Assembly (NCBI GenBank): GCA_026874595.1
Contig: CM049309.1
Coordinates: 11,952,576 to 12,016,575, forward strand
Direction: 5' to 3'
DNA: 64,000 nt
Source of the DNA: Sipunculus nudus
Lineage: Eukaryota > Annelida > Sipuncula > Golfingiida > Sipunculidae
This document shows, piece by piece, positions 1 through 10,190 of the stretch. A program made the translations under genes and the position numbers. The notes under the pieces were generated by a model. It was not told the DNA's origin, made no database searches, and saw nothing but the letters and a program-made list of their open reading frames with translations. Every line of letters begins with the position of its first letter. The stretch's first letter is position 1.

Positions 1-917
1 ATCTACAAGCGGGTTCCCCTCTAACAGTATTTCCATTCATACAATATATCCGTGATTGTATAAAAAAAAACCAGATTAAACAGAAGTAAATGACCTGGCT
101 ATACGCATTCAAGGATGAAGGTTTTCCAGAAACATGACATGGGGGCAAGAAGATAGGCTATTCAATATTGAGGTGCATGTATCGGACATTATAAAAAATG
201 TCAGTAAGTAACCTGCTAAATTTGAACTTTTATAAAGATTTTATAGTGTTCTAAATTACATATTTTGATTTTCTGAAATCTTTTTATAAACAACATAGAT
301 TCCTAGGCAATCCGGCTCCGTCAAAGTTATGACTGGTAATACCGATTTTTTCCAACAGACGTCACCCCTAGTCCTCACCATGAATAATCTCATTCATTTT
401 AATCTCCTAATAAGTGTTGTTATTGTTCAATGTTTAACATTTTAAAGTGACAGTTTGATTGCAAATAATTATTATATTTTATATGAACATTTAGACTATA
501 CATTTTTATACAATAATTCTGTGACTACAAAGAGTATTTCCTCTGTGGTGTGCTTGATCTCCTGTTATCGCCCAAAGGAGTGCCATGTCCGGGAGAGAGT
601 TCTCCTCACAGTTCATTTCTGATAAACCATCTATTTATGGCCGCATCCCGAGTTCAGAAAAAAAGTTGAGATTTTTTATTTTTAATGTTTGTTTTTAAGG
701 CCGCGGCGATAAAAACAGGATTTACGGTATAGGCTGTTTCCCTGAACCAGTTGATCCTGTAGACATGCTTTGCCATAATTTTGATTGATAGTGGCATTTT
801 ATTAGTGATTAAATTTTCTGTGATCTTGCCAGTGTTTTACAAAATTGCTGGATATATGAATACTGGAATATATGTATCTATATCTATCTGTCTATCTATC
901 TATCTATCTATCTATCT

Positions 918-976
<59 letters not shown>

Positions 977-1219
977 GTATATGTACTTTAATTGGCTGAA
1001 GCTTGCAATTGAATTTTACTTGTATTCATACTTTACTCAGACCATTTTATACTTTCATGTAAGATTTTATACTTTTTGCCGTTCAATCCCAAGTGACAGC
1101 ACTGTTTTAGTTAAGTCTCTCTCCCATAGTCTGTGCAAGCTAAAGAAATAAGTATTTTACTCAACAAATCAGTTTGATGACTCTTTCAACGAGGTTTATA
1201 TGTACTTAAATAAAGTACA
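1..1219. other. Non-coding left flank, probably POC5 intron
   Basis: No exon-like open stretch with consensus splice borders is visible here. The POC5 exon at 5128 begins at an acceptor in phase 0, so transcription enters from the left and this stretch is probably intronic. It is AT-rich and contains one composite microsatellite. The assignment to an intron is inference. Confidence 0.5.
879..970. repeat. Composite (TATC)n-(AT)n microsatellite
   Basis: A run of TATC units to about 920 passes directly into about 50 bp of pure AT. The short open frames across it (Ile/Tyr/Ser repeats) are artefacts of the repeat. Confidence 0.95.
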
Positions 1220-1224
1220 CTCCT

Positions 1225-1440
1225 TGTTACGACCCATAATGTAATAACCGGCCCATAATGTAATAACGGCCCATATTGTAATAAATACGACCCATAATGT
1301 AATAATGGCCCATAATGTAATAAAAAACGGCCCATATTGTAATAACCATACCCTGCCCATATTGTAATAAAATCGCAAGTGGGTAAAACGGCCCATATTG
1401 TAATAAAATCGCAGGTGGGTAAAACGGCCAATAATTTTAT
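1225..1440 (+). repeat. Left terminal inverted repeat (tandem array)
   Basis: About ten degenerate units of CCCATATTGTAATAA or CCCATAATGTAATAA separated by ACGG-type spacers. It matches the reverse complement of 3765-4030, including the odd spacer CATACCCTG. The open frames here on the - strand follow the repeat and are not genes. Confidence 0.85.
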
Positions 1441-1707
1441 AATTCAAATTTCATGCAAATTAACTTCGACAATTCAAATACTGACTTCTCGGGACACGAA
1501 TGTGTAAGTGAACATACAAGTATGAAAAACCACTGGATTACATAATGACTATCTGTTTAAAACGGTGACCAAGCTGCGAAATATGGCCGTGATTCATGTT
1601 TATCCTTTTGTTGAATCAGTGTTTAAATAGGATGATAAAGTATTTAAACAAGATAATTTACAAATATATATATTGTTATGAAGACAAATTGCTCAGAGGA
1701 AAATACT

Positions 1708-1790
1708 GGGCTGATCCTGGATTTGAACCCTTAACGGTGGCGCTCAAGTCCGGCGTACCAACCTCTTCGCTAGCAAAGCAAGCTTCACTG
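1708..1790 (-). repeat. tRNA-derived SINE-like module, copy 1
   Basis: On the - strand there is a box B-like GGTTCAAATCC (complement of 1719-1729), preceded by a box A-like GCGAAGAGGTTGG about 45 bases upstream, the spacing of an internal RNA polymerase III promoter. The acceptor stem does not pair, so this is not a working tRNA. Confidence 0.6.
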
Positions 1791-1980
1791 GCGAGACAGT
1801 TCGGTCCGCTTTTATGTCACCCCGTAACACACCCCTTCTTAAGAGCGTTCTGCTATCAGAACAAGACTAATTATCCCAGGAGTCACACTTTGGTGAGCTT
1901 ATTCCCTGGGCCGCAAAGTTTACCGTCACGTCGGACTAGCCCCCATTTTGTTACGAAGACATTTTTTTCAGGGAAAAACA

Positions 1981-2050
1981 TTGGGTCGATCCGGGATTCG
2001 AACCCATAACGGTGGCGCACAAGTCTGGCGTACCAACCGCTTCCCTAGAA
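1981..2050 (-). repeat. tRNA-derived SINE-like module, copy 2
   Basis: Second copy of the module at 1708-1790. Its box B matches better (GGTTCGAATCC, complement of 1994-2004), and a box A-like AGGGAAGCGGTTGG lies upstream. Pairing of a full cloverleaf is not convincing. Confidence 0.6.
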
Positions 2051-2923
2051 AAGCAAGCTTTTCAAATATTTCATTGATAACTCTTGACTTTGTCATACAG
2101 GACTACTCATTTTTCATATAATATTTTCAAACCATAGGAATCTTCCTCACAAATAGTTTATATTTTGCGTATTTCCCAATTTACCATAGTTCTTGTCATG
2201 TTTTAAAAAAAATGACAATGATCATAAAATTATATTTTTAGATGGGAAGGAACAGTTGCCCTTGTAACGTAATATGTTGTTGTAAAATTTGTCTTCATAA
2301 CAATATCGACCGGGGCCCAGCCGAGGAGCGGTGAGATTTTGCATGGTCGGCCCCTTCCAGGGTGAGCGCACTGCATAATTGGAAGGCTGTGCTCCACAGC
2401 CGTGTATCACGTTTGTATCACAAACGAATGCAAAATTTGGCGAGTTCCCCCATGTTATGACTCAGTAATGGGGATGATTACACACCCAGGACCCGCAGGT
2501 GCGATAGTAACCTGACACCAGGATATTATATAAATGACAGTAAGCGTGTGCCCTGTCACATATTCCAAACCGAGATAGATTTATACAGATGTACAAACTG
2601 GTTAAGATTAGTAAAAAAAGTGATTTCATCCACAAAAATTATATATGTACCTTATTCCTTCAAACTCGAAACCATCCTACAGAGAAGGTTTAATTCAGTA
2701 GTATAAAAAACATTTTTTTTAATCGAACAGGGTGACAGTATTGTCTACCTAAGGGATCGGCGAACAACTATAAAGACTACCGAAAGCCGCCATCTCAGCC
2801 ATAGAGAGTGCCTCCCAGTAATTATTACAATCGCCGAGTGCTCTCAAGGAAAGCCTCCCTCGGCCTCCTCCTCCCTAACCCGCTACCCCTGCCCCACCTC
2901 CATTCCCCACGATCAAACACCTA

Positions 2924-2944
2924 CCCCCCCCCCCCCCCCCCCCC
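2924..2944. repeat. Poly-C tract
   Basis: Twenty-one consecutive C bases inside the foldback element. The length is likely to vary and could be a sequencing or assembly weak point. Confidence 0.95.
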
Positions 2945-3195
2945 GGTTACCCGTAGATGATCGGTAATAATAAATGCGTGGGAAAAGGGAAGGAGTAAAG
3001 TTTGATCCCAAGTCACTTTGTCAGTCATATGCTATATTGCTATTTACTATTTTTGCTAATTACTATTCATAGCATTATATAAATGCCATGGCCTCAAAGG
3101 AATAAAGAAATGTCACCATTTACAAAATGAATCTAAACAATATGCCTCATCAAATCCCATTGGCCTGTTGCTAGGGGTTTTCCTTGGTTAGCATT

Positions 3196-3198
<3 letters not shown>

Positions 3199-3252
<54 letters not shown>
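3199..3252. repeat. (AT)n microsatellite
   Basis: About 54 bp of uninterrupted TA dinucleotides inside the foldback element. Confidence 0.95.
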
Positions 3253-3253
<1 letters not shown>

Positions 3254-3764
3254 CTCTGTTGAAAAACAACACTGTAAATTCACAACAGTCTATTTCACGG
3301 GATGCGACCCGATCATGAGGTGAAAGTGGTTAGAATGAAGCTAAGGGCGTGGTTTGAAAAGGCCGAGACTTTACGAGATTACGAGATTATGCTTTGTGCG
3401 AAACAATGGTCAATATTGTAGTAGAAATTGCCTATTTTGTTGTAAAAACGGCCAATATTATAATATTGGTCAATACCGTAATAATAAATGAGTTATATTG
3501 TAATAACTTTACCTCACCTTTACTGTAATCAGCATGGTGGGGGTTAAAATGGGCAAAAAGGCCAATAGTGTAAAAAAATGCAGTTTAGAAGATTATGATT
3601 AAATATACGTAGACAGCATAAATGTTGACTGTTTCACTGGATTTCCATTATGACTGCATCCCATATACCAATGAGGAACCAAAATGGCTGTCATTTTTTA
3701 AGGAAATCTCAAACAACATATCGCCTGTTAGATTTGGGATTCATTCTTGAGCTTAAACATATGT

Positions 3765-4030
3765 TGTTACAATATGGACCGTTTTTCCCAATTCCCGTTT
3801 TATTACAATATGGGTAGCGTATGATTATTACAATATGGGTCGTTTTTATTACAATATGGGCCGTTATTACAATATGGGCAGTTTTTTATTACGTTATGGG
3901 CCGTTATTACAGTATGGGCCCGTTTTATTACAATATGGGCAGGGTATGATTATTACATTATGGGTCGTTTTTATTACAATATGGGCCGTTATTACATTAT
4001 GGACCGGTTATTACATTATGGGTTGTAACA
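3765..4030 (-). repeat. Right terminal inverted repeat (tandem array)
   Basis: Units of TTATTACAATATGGGCCG type, the reverse complement of the left array at 1225-1440. The outer edge ends GTAACA at 4030, followed by the 5-bp direct repeat CTCCT. Confidence 0.85.
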
Positions 4031-4035
4031 CTCCT

Positions 4036-5127
4036 CATGCAGGGATTGTACACTGCAGTCATCCAAGACATGGTTTCAAGTAACCTCTGATTTCTATGGC
4101 AAGGTTCTCAGGGCAGGAACACCATGGTATGCACAGAGCAAAGAATTGTTATCAGACCACTGAAATCCTGGTATTGCATTGTGCGTCCAGCCAAAATTTT
4201 AAACATGTGACACTGCTGCGTGAGGAACTTAGAATAAAGAAGCCCAAAGGAATTATCTCAAAGAAATTATCTCAAAGAAACATGATAAAATGAGCACTGC
4301 CCTGGTAAAGGCCATAGTATAAAAATAAATTGAAAATATTGGCTTTCAGTCTGAGGCATCTCTTACATATCTAAAGCAACAAAGTTTAAAAAAAATGAAT
4401 ATAAATTGGTCAGTGAAACTTTAACATGAATTATTTAATTAATGTTTAAATGTTAACTACATATAACAGCTGTATATATATATGCATGGTGGATTTGTAT
4501 AAGTCTACACATACCAAGTTTTAGCTATTCATCAACATAATTAACATAATTAAATATTAAAGCAAAGGGCACTGGTAGACTCAAAAAAAATTTGGACTCG
4601 GAAAGGTGGACTTGGACTAGAACCTCAAGGAATCAGACTCAGACTCAGTCTCGAGTGGCCTGGTCTCGATGGTGCGGACTTATTTTGGTGGGTTAATATA
4701 AAACTACATGACAGTATCTCAGAACTGTTTTTGTATATCTCATTTTTTAAATAAAATTTAGATTTTTTTATTGAATCAAAATTTAAAATTTTATTTTTAA
4801 GCTAGATAGAGACATGATAGAAGAAATATAAAAAAAAAATTCGACGTATTGTCATGAAGTTTAATAATAGCTTCTAAAGTTTGGCTTGCTGTAAATGGGT
4901 GCTCTAAATAGCAAAGTATTTTAAAGATATAAAATTTCATATGAAAATTAATGAAATTTAAAAAATCAGAAAGAATGCTACACCAGGTTTGAAATAATAT
5001 ATTCTTTAAGGGTCTCATGTAACTTTAAAAACAATTTGTGACTGATATTACACATATGGGTTTTATATGGGTTTTTTGCCAGGAATGCTACATTAACAGA
5101 GGTAACCATTTTTTGTTCTGTTCATAG
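4036..5127. other. POC5 intron with diverged repeats
   Basis: No coding exon is seen. Positions 4555-4690 are a partial copy of a dispersed GACTC-rich element found more completely at 6228-9045 and 23840-24365. Positions about 4740-5090 resemble 5580-5760 and 5770-5850, so diverged copies of one short segment flank the next exon. The intron ends with a T-rich tract and the acceptor TTCATAG before 5128. Confidence 0.6.
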
Positions 5128-5278
5128 TTGAATGAAGCCCTGGAAGCAGCCAGAGCTGAAGTCAGCAAGCTTCACGAGGAGAGGGAACGCTATGAAGAGA
5201 CCATGAAGAAAGCCTTCATGCGGGGAGTCTGTGCTCTGAATCTCGAGGCTATGGCCATGTTTCATGAAAGTGAAAATG
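5128..5278 (+). CDS. POC5: POC5 centriolar protein, exon encoding the conserved core
   Basis: POC5 is a centrin-binding protein of the distal centriole lumen, needed for centriole maturation. This exon opens in phase 0 after the acceptor TTCATAG and ends before GTAAGG, contributing 50 codons plus one base. It begins LNEALEAARAEVSKLHEE, a charged coiled-coil stretch, and contains MKKAFMRGVCALNLEAMAMF. I recognise that block as the most conserved part of animal POC5 proteins. The four coding exons in the window (5128-5278, 5901-6127, 9475-9639, 11200-11346) join in frame to 229 residues and a stop. The N-terminal half of the protein, including upstream centrin-binding repeats, must be encoded left of the window. 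Recognition is from memory of the family, not from a search. Confidence 0.85.
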
Positions 5279-5900
5279 GTAAGGTCAATGTTATTATATT
5301 AAGGTTTCATTATCATCAAAAACCCCTGTTTCCAAAATTAATCCAAACATGGTTTATATTCATATTAAACCCCATAAAGCATATATTATTTCTGATGGTT
5401 TACAAATTTTTGAATTTTCATTCATCTGCACATGTTTTTGTACAATTTTAATGTTTTTTTTTTTATTTAAAAAATAAGCCGTTATAAGCACCCAGTAACA
5501 GTAAGTCACATTTTAGTGGACTAATATTAACCTTTATGACGAAAAATTTTTTTTCCTCTATCATGTTTCTGTCTACCCTAAAAACTGGAATTTTAAATTT
5601 GGATTCAATAAAAAATTTAAAATTTCATTTTTCAGCAAAAAGACAGACAGTAGAGGAACTGTACCAGATTCAAAATAATGTACACTTTATAGATTTAAAA
5701 CAACTTTTGGATTGATTTAGATATAGGGTTTTTTGGCTATTTCATAGAAAATTCTTGGAATTTCTGAAAAGAACTGTACAAGGTTTAAAATAATGTTGAT
5801 TTAGATAAAGGGTTTTTTTTAATGATTTCTCAGAAAATTTATGGAATAGGAATTTTAGAAAAAAAAAGCACTACAACCTTAACATGTATATTATTAACAG

Positions 5901-6127
5901 CTGAAGGGCAGCAGCCTGGGATGGCTACTGGAGATTCCTGTGGTCACATGACTAATGGCACTACAGATCATGTGACATCTGACACAGAACCTCAGGTTAT
6001 AACCATGGCCCAGGAACCTGTATTTACATCACAACCACCTGGGGCCCCTATGCCTCGAGTCATCACAAGCCAAAGTGCTGCTACAAAATCTTCATATACT
6101 CAAAGTGGTATCGTCTCCAGACCAGGG
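5901..6127 (+). CDS. POC5: POC5, second exon in window
   Basis: The acceptor TTATTAACAG precedes 5901 and the donor GTAGGT follows 6127. The split codon G|CT gives Ala, then 75 codons run to phase 0. The product is a Ser/Thr/Pro/Gln-rich linker (for example AQEPVFTSQPPGAPMPR) with no domain I recognise, as expected for the poorly conserved region after the POC5 core. Confidence 0.8.
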
Positions 6128-6227
6128 GTAGGTCATAACATAACACAACACAAAATAACACACAACACATAGACATAGACATAGTATATTTCTCACACAT
6201 TTATACAGGTACATGAGTACTCGGATA

Positions 6228-9045
6228 CATTAATAGTTGTGTCGTGGCAGAGTACACAAGATTGCAGTGCATGATGTAGGACTCAAGTCCGGACTTTGAC
6301 TCGAGTCCACTTTTTTGCTCAGCTGACTATAAATCATCTGAGCTATAGTCGTGGTCCATTGTCCGTCCGTCCTTCCGTAGATGTGGCATGTTTTGAAACC
6401 GTAAGACCTAGGAATCCAAAATTTGGCATAATGTTAGATGTTCCCAAGATCTCCTACCAAGCCGAAAACTGGGTCTTTGCGACTTCGTTCCTTTGAGAAA
6501 TTAAGGAAAAACCTCAATTTTTTAATGAAAACCTATTTTCACACTTCAGGACTGCCTAATATCAAAACTACTCATCTGTTTTTCCTCATATTTACCATAA
6601 ATATTCCCCTATAAAGTTCCTATGTACATGCCAGAAATTATGTCTGTTTTTTATAATTTAAAAAAGTTATGGGCCCAAACATAATGCATTTTGTAAAAAA
6701 TCAGGAAAGATATATGATCACTTAACACAAAAAATGTTAAAGCTATGGACTTTTTTTTCCAGTAATATAACTTTAATTAATCAAATTAAATTGTATACCC
6801 AAAATTTGATCAAAATCTTTTAAATTTTTTGAAATATTAACAAAAATAAAAAATTGGTACCTTAAATTTTGCCCAACTTTGACTATGGCACATTTTTTTC
6901 CTGTAAGTACTGTGGATTTAATTTTCACAGCATGTTTTTGTTAGCATTTTGTCTGTTAACACCGAAAATTTGAAACCAGTTGATCAAAAACTGTAGATTT
7001 TATTCAAGTTTTCGAGCCACATGTAACATATTGTTTACATCAAGCTAGTGTTATGCAGTTTGCAAGAGCTCAGCTCCCCAGCTTCAGCTCTCAGTTCCTA
7101 AAATTTGGCATACAATCAGATGTCTCCAAAATCCCCTACCATGCCAAGAATTTGGTCACTAGGATTTAATACCTTCGAGATATTAATGAAAAACTTCATT
7201 TTTCCGTTAAAAACCCATTGTTACACTTCAAGACTGCCTAATATCAAAATCACTGATCTGACTTTAATCATATATAAGGCCAAAATAAAAAAAAGGTATG
7301 GTTCTCAGGCACTTTTTTTCAGAAATCAATGCGGGCGGGCGCTTTTTTTTCATTTTAATTTTTTTGGTATGTTTCGATAAAAATGTCAAATGATAAGGGA
7401 AAAGCATGAAAATAACAGTTTTATTTTGCTAAATAAGTAAAAGCACTACAAAACAAAAGAAATTGTTGACCTTGTTGACCTTTCATCAAATTATGCACGC
7501 TTGACGCGAGGTATACACTGGGGCAGCCAGCCAGCTAATGGCCAGCCACAGTTGATCAAGGTGTCTAATCCAACTCATCTAGTAGTTTTAACTAACTACA
7601 TAACAATAAACAATAAATAAATAAATTTTTATTGGTTTTTAATAACAAATTAAAGAAAAATGGAAAAGGAATTTGTTAGTTGATAATAACAGCAAATTAA
7701 CTTGCAGTTACTGATGATATAAGAATCCTGTATCGATTGATAGAATGTCACGTATTCCAAATAACACTTGCAGTTACTGATGATATAAGAATCTTGTATC
7801 GATTGATAGAATGTCACGTATTCCAAATAACACCGTGCAGTCACCTATGGTATTTTTCAGTTCAATTTTAATGATAAAAAAATAAATCATATTATTCATT
7901 ACTTATCATTAGGGATCATATGAAGGAAATTAATGATAGACAAAGATGCAGTTGATAATATTAATCTAGATTCCTGCTGTGTCTAGTGTGTACATTGATG
8001 TGAAATTGGTCCAAAATGAATATATTACATTTATTTTTTTTTTTAATATGAATAAAAGCCATAAAACCAAGTATTTATGATCATTATTTAAATGTGTGAA
8101 TTTTGTATATTCTGGATTCTCAACAACATTGTTTGGTGAAAACTGAATAAATACCAGACATGGTGTGAATACTTTGCAAATGTATTTGAATACGAATATG
8201 AATATGTACTCCATTATAAAATTTCTTGCATAAGAATGGGAATTCAGGTAAAAATGAAAGTATATGAATACCAGTGCAAATACTTTCAAAATGTATTCAT
8301 GAATGCATTCATGAATATATTCTTTGATATTATTTTAATAATCATTTCAGTTGTATTTTATTGTAAAAAATCATATGATTCTCTTATTATTTTTAATAAA
8401 AATTATATTTGGGAAAATTTGTAATTATTTTTAATAAATATTTAAACTCTTATATTATGTTCTGCTTATAAGTTATATAGCCAAGTCAAAATCTGTGTGA
8501 CAATAGCACTCCATTTGTTAATAAAATAAATGAAATCAATCCTCTTCCCTGTCTCCAAAGATAGTATCAAAATCATACATGAGCTAAACACCCACAACTC
8601 ATAATACAGCTTTTATTTATTTCCACACAAAACAAGCATGTGCCTCATTTCTAAATCATATTTTTTTATCATATATAACAGCTGAGCACCGTGACCCATG
8701 GGTCCCTTGTTTTAAGGACTCGGACTTGTACTCAGACTCTGAGGTAAGAGCTCAAGAAATCAGCCCAGTAGAAAAGAAAACTCTGTCACAAATTTTATAA
8801 AGATTGTGCACATGGGTGAACTACCAACAGAATATACAAAAAATAAGTCTATACATACCAAGTTTTAGCACATATTCAACATATTTAACATAATTAAATA
8901 TTAAAGCAAAGGGCACTGGTAGACTCCAAAAAAAATTGGACTCAAAAAGATGGACTTGGACTAGAACCTCAAGGAATCAGACTCAGACTCAGTCTCAAGT
9001 GGCCTGGTCTCGATTGTGCGGACTCCACTATATCACTACATTATT
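6228..9045. mobile_element. GACTC-rich dispersed element split by a nested insertion
   Basis: Positions 6228-6313 and 8712-9045 together match the uninterrupted copy at 23840-24365. All are rich in GACTCGGACTTG-type motifs and end near GGACTCCACTA. The 2.4-kb element at 6317-8711 sits between the two halves, so it inserted into this older repeat. A partial copy lies at 4555-4690. No coding capacity is visible and the class is unknown. It lies in a POC5 intron. Confidence 0.55.
6317..8711 (-). mobile_element. Family-1 repeat, copy A (inverted relative to copies B-D)
   Basis: On the - strand it starts AACAAGGGACC (complement of 8701-8711), continues into a GCTCAGCTG-containing end, and finishes with a near-palindrome around GTCAGCTGAGC (complement of 6317-6327) next to GGACGGACGG-type runs. 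The whole length aligns with copies at 45947-48540 and 49078-51691 in opposite orientation. It differs by many substitutions and by a 67-bp internal tandem duplication at about 7700-7840. No long open frame is present, so it is non-autonomous. The hairpin-like end next to CTAA would fit a Helitron-type element, but the other end does not start with TC; the class is unresolved. Confidence 0.7.
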
Positions 9046-9474
9046 GATTGAGCAAATATGGGAGTAAATCTGTATCATCTCAGAATAAGCCTTTTTCATA
9101 TTCATACTATTATATTGTCATTAGAAAGGAAACAACATAATAATTAAACTGTTGATGTTGCCATATAAAATTCTGTCATGATGATTAGTTAGGTCTGTAA
9201 TGTCTTGCCTCTGATAATTTACTGTCAGTTGAGTTTTTTTCAGAATTTTTTTTATTTTTGTCTATTGTTCTCATGTTATGTTGTTGATGGGTACATATTG
9301 CAGTGCATATGTAATTAGGTAAACTTTCTAGACTTAGGCTTTAACATTTACATATGTTAACCTTAACTTTCTTTGCCACTATTTACTTATTTTAATTAAT
9401 AAAACTTTTACAGATTAATTTTGTCAGGTTTTTAATCAGATGTAAATGTAAATAAAGTGTATTGATAATTCCAG

Positions 9475-9639
9475 GCTAGCTCAGGTAGGTTACGCCCTGG
9501 AGGAAAGGGGAAGATACTGACTGCCAAAGTGACGGGCCGCGCAGAGACTCATCGGAAGACAGGTACACTTGGTCCTACTTCTACACTCGCACCACCGATG
9601 AGCTCCGTTATTGTGGAGAGGCATCAACCAGTCGTAAAG
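9475..9639 (+). CDS. POC5: POC5, third exon in window
   Basis: The exon is 55 codons in phase 0-0, bounded by TTCCAG and GTAGGT. It encodes a basic stretch (GGKGKILTAKVTGR) and ends SSVIVERHQPVVK, which matches the conserved C-terminal POC5 motif ahead of the QTI sequence in the next exon. Confidence 0.85.
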
Positions 9640-9689
9640 GTAGGTTAGTGATGAGCCTGACAAATCTATTTACCTTTGCCTTTGAATAT

Positions 9690-10190
9690 GGACAAAATCC
9701 ATGCATATTTAATAAGGCCTGAGGTCACCTGGCTACTTTGTGGTGTCTGTGCAATTACTTATGAGGAATATAATGGATTTTGATACAACTTAATAGAAAT
9801 ATAAATCAATAAAATATCTCGCCCAAGTTTGATTTCCAGCAAAATGAGGTCAGAGGTCACAAGGCTGCTTTGTACAGGCCAATATGTGGTGTCGTCATGA
9901 TAACATACAAGGAATATGAAGGATTTTGATTAAACTCAACAGACATTATATAAATTTATATAATATCTCACCTAAGTTTGATTTCCAGCAAAATCGAAGC
10001 ATATTTAATGAGGTCAGAGGTCCCCACACTTTGGTGGCTCCGTGATGACTCGCCAAAAATATGATAAATTTTAACGAAACTCAATTTGAGTTTAAGTCAA
10101 TACAATTTCACACCTGCAAAATTCATGCATATTTAATGAGGGCAGAGGTCAACAAGATATGCGACAGGCATATTATGCACCATTTGCGGT
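9690..10190. repeat. Imperfect long tandem repeat in the last POC5 intron
   Basis: Three diverged units of about 130-150 bp share CAAGTTTGATTTCCAGCAAA and GAGGTCAGAGGTCA-type cores. The block ends with a short hairpin (GCACC...GGTGC) followed by TCTTGTTT, an end typical of a dispersed element. No coding sequence is seen. Confidence 0.6.

Larger units (their letters stand above)
1674..2302. mobile_element. Small nested inverted-repeat element carrying two tRNA-like modules
   Basis: The left end TGTTATGAAGACAAATT (1674-1690) recurs as an exact inverted copy ending at 2302, giving 17-bp terminal repeats. ATAT lies on each side (1670-1673 and 2303-2306) and may be a 4-bp target duplication, although the left flank is AT-repetitive so this is weak. 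An internal start-like motif TGTTACGAAGACA at 1949 suggests that two related units are fused head to tail. Each unit contains a tRNA-derived module on the - strand. It lies inside the larger foldback element and was therefore probably inserted later. Confidence 0.6.
1225..4030. mobile_element. Foldback-like DNA transposon, non-autonomous, 2.8 kb
   Basis: The two ends are long inverted copies of each other: about 215 bp at the left and 265 bp at the right. Each is built from degenerate tandem units of about 19-20 bp containing GGCCCATATTGTAATAA. The outermost bases are TGTTAC at 1225 and GTAACA ending at 4030. Immediately outside lies CTCCT on both sides (1220-1224 and 4031-4035), read as a 5-bp target-site duplication. 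The interior has no transposase-like frame; it holds a smaller element (1674-2302), a C-tract, an AT microsatellite and degenerate internal copies of the end repeat near 3400-3560. Terminal inverted repeats made of tandem repeats are the defining feature of foldback elements. The TGTTA terminus with a short duplication also recalls Ginger-type cut-and-paste elements, but that family call is only a suggestion. Confidence 0.75.

Noticed and set aside
1186-1447. Overlapping open frames with repeated LPTCDFITIWA-type peptides.
   Set aside because: They translate the terminal tandem repeat of the foldback element.
1708-2050. Possible functional tRNA genes on the - strand.
   Set aside because: Box A and B are present but the acceptor and anticodon stems do not pair, and the two copies sit in a repeat element.
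2290-2580. On the - strand the order of motifs (a CACC-loop hairpin, CCCC...GGGGGAACTCG, then AAATTTTG and a CGTTTGT...ACAAACG hairpin) resembles the 3' half of a U1-type snRNA.
   Set aside because: Sequence identity is low, the 5' splice-site-pairing end is not found at the right distance, and the region lies inside a mobile element. It may be chance or a decayed pseudogene; a covariance-model search would decide.
3835-4083. An 82-codon frame starting MGRFYYNMGRYYNMG.
   Set aside because: Translation of the inverted copy of the same tandem repeat.
1-5127. Search for earlier POC5 exons.
   Set aside because: No stretch combines an open frame, splice borders in the required phase and POC5-like sequence, so upstream exons are taken to lie outside the window.
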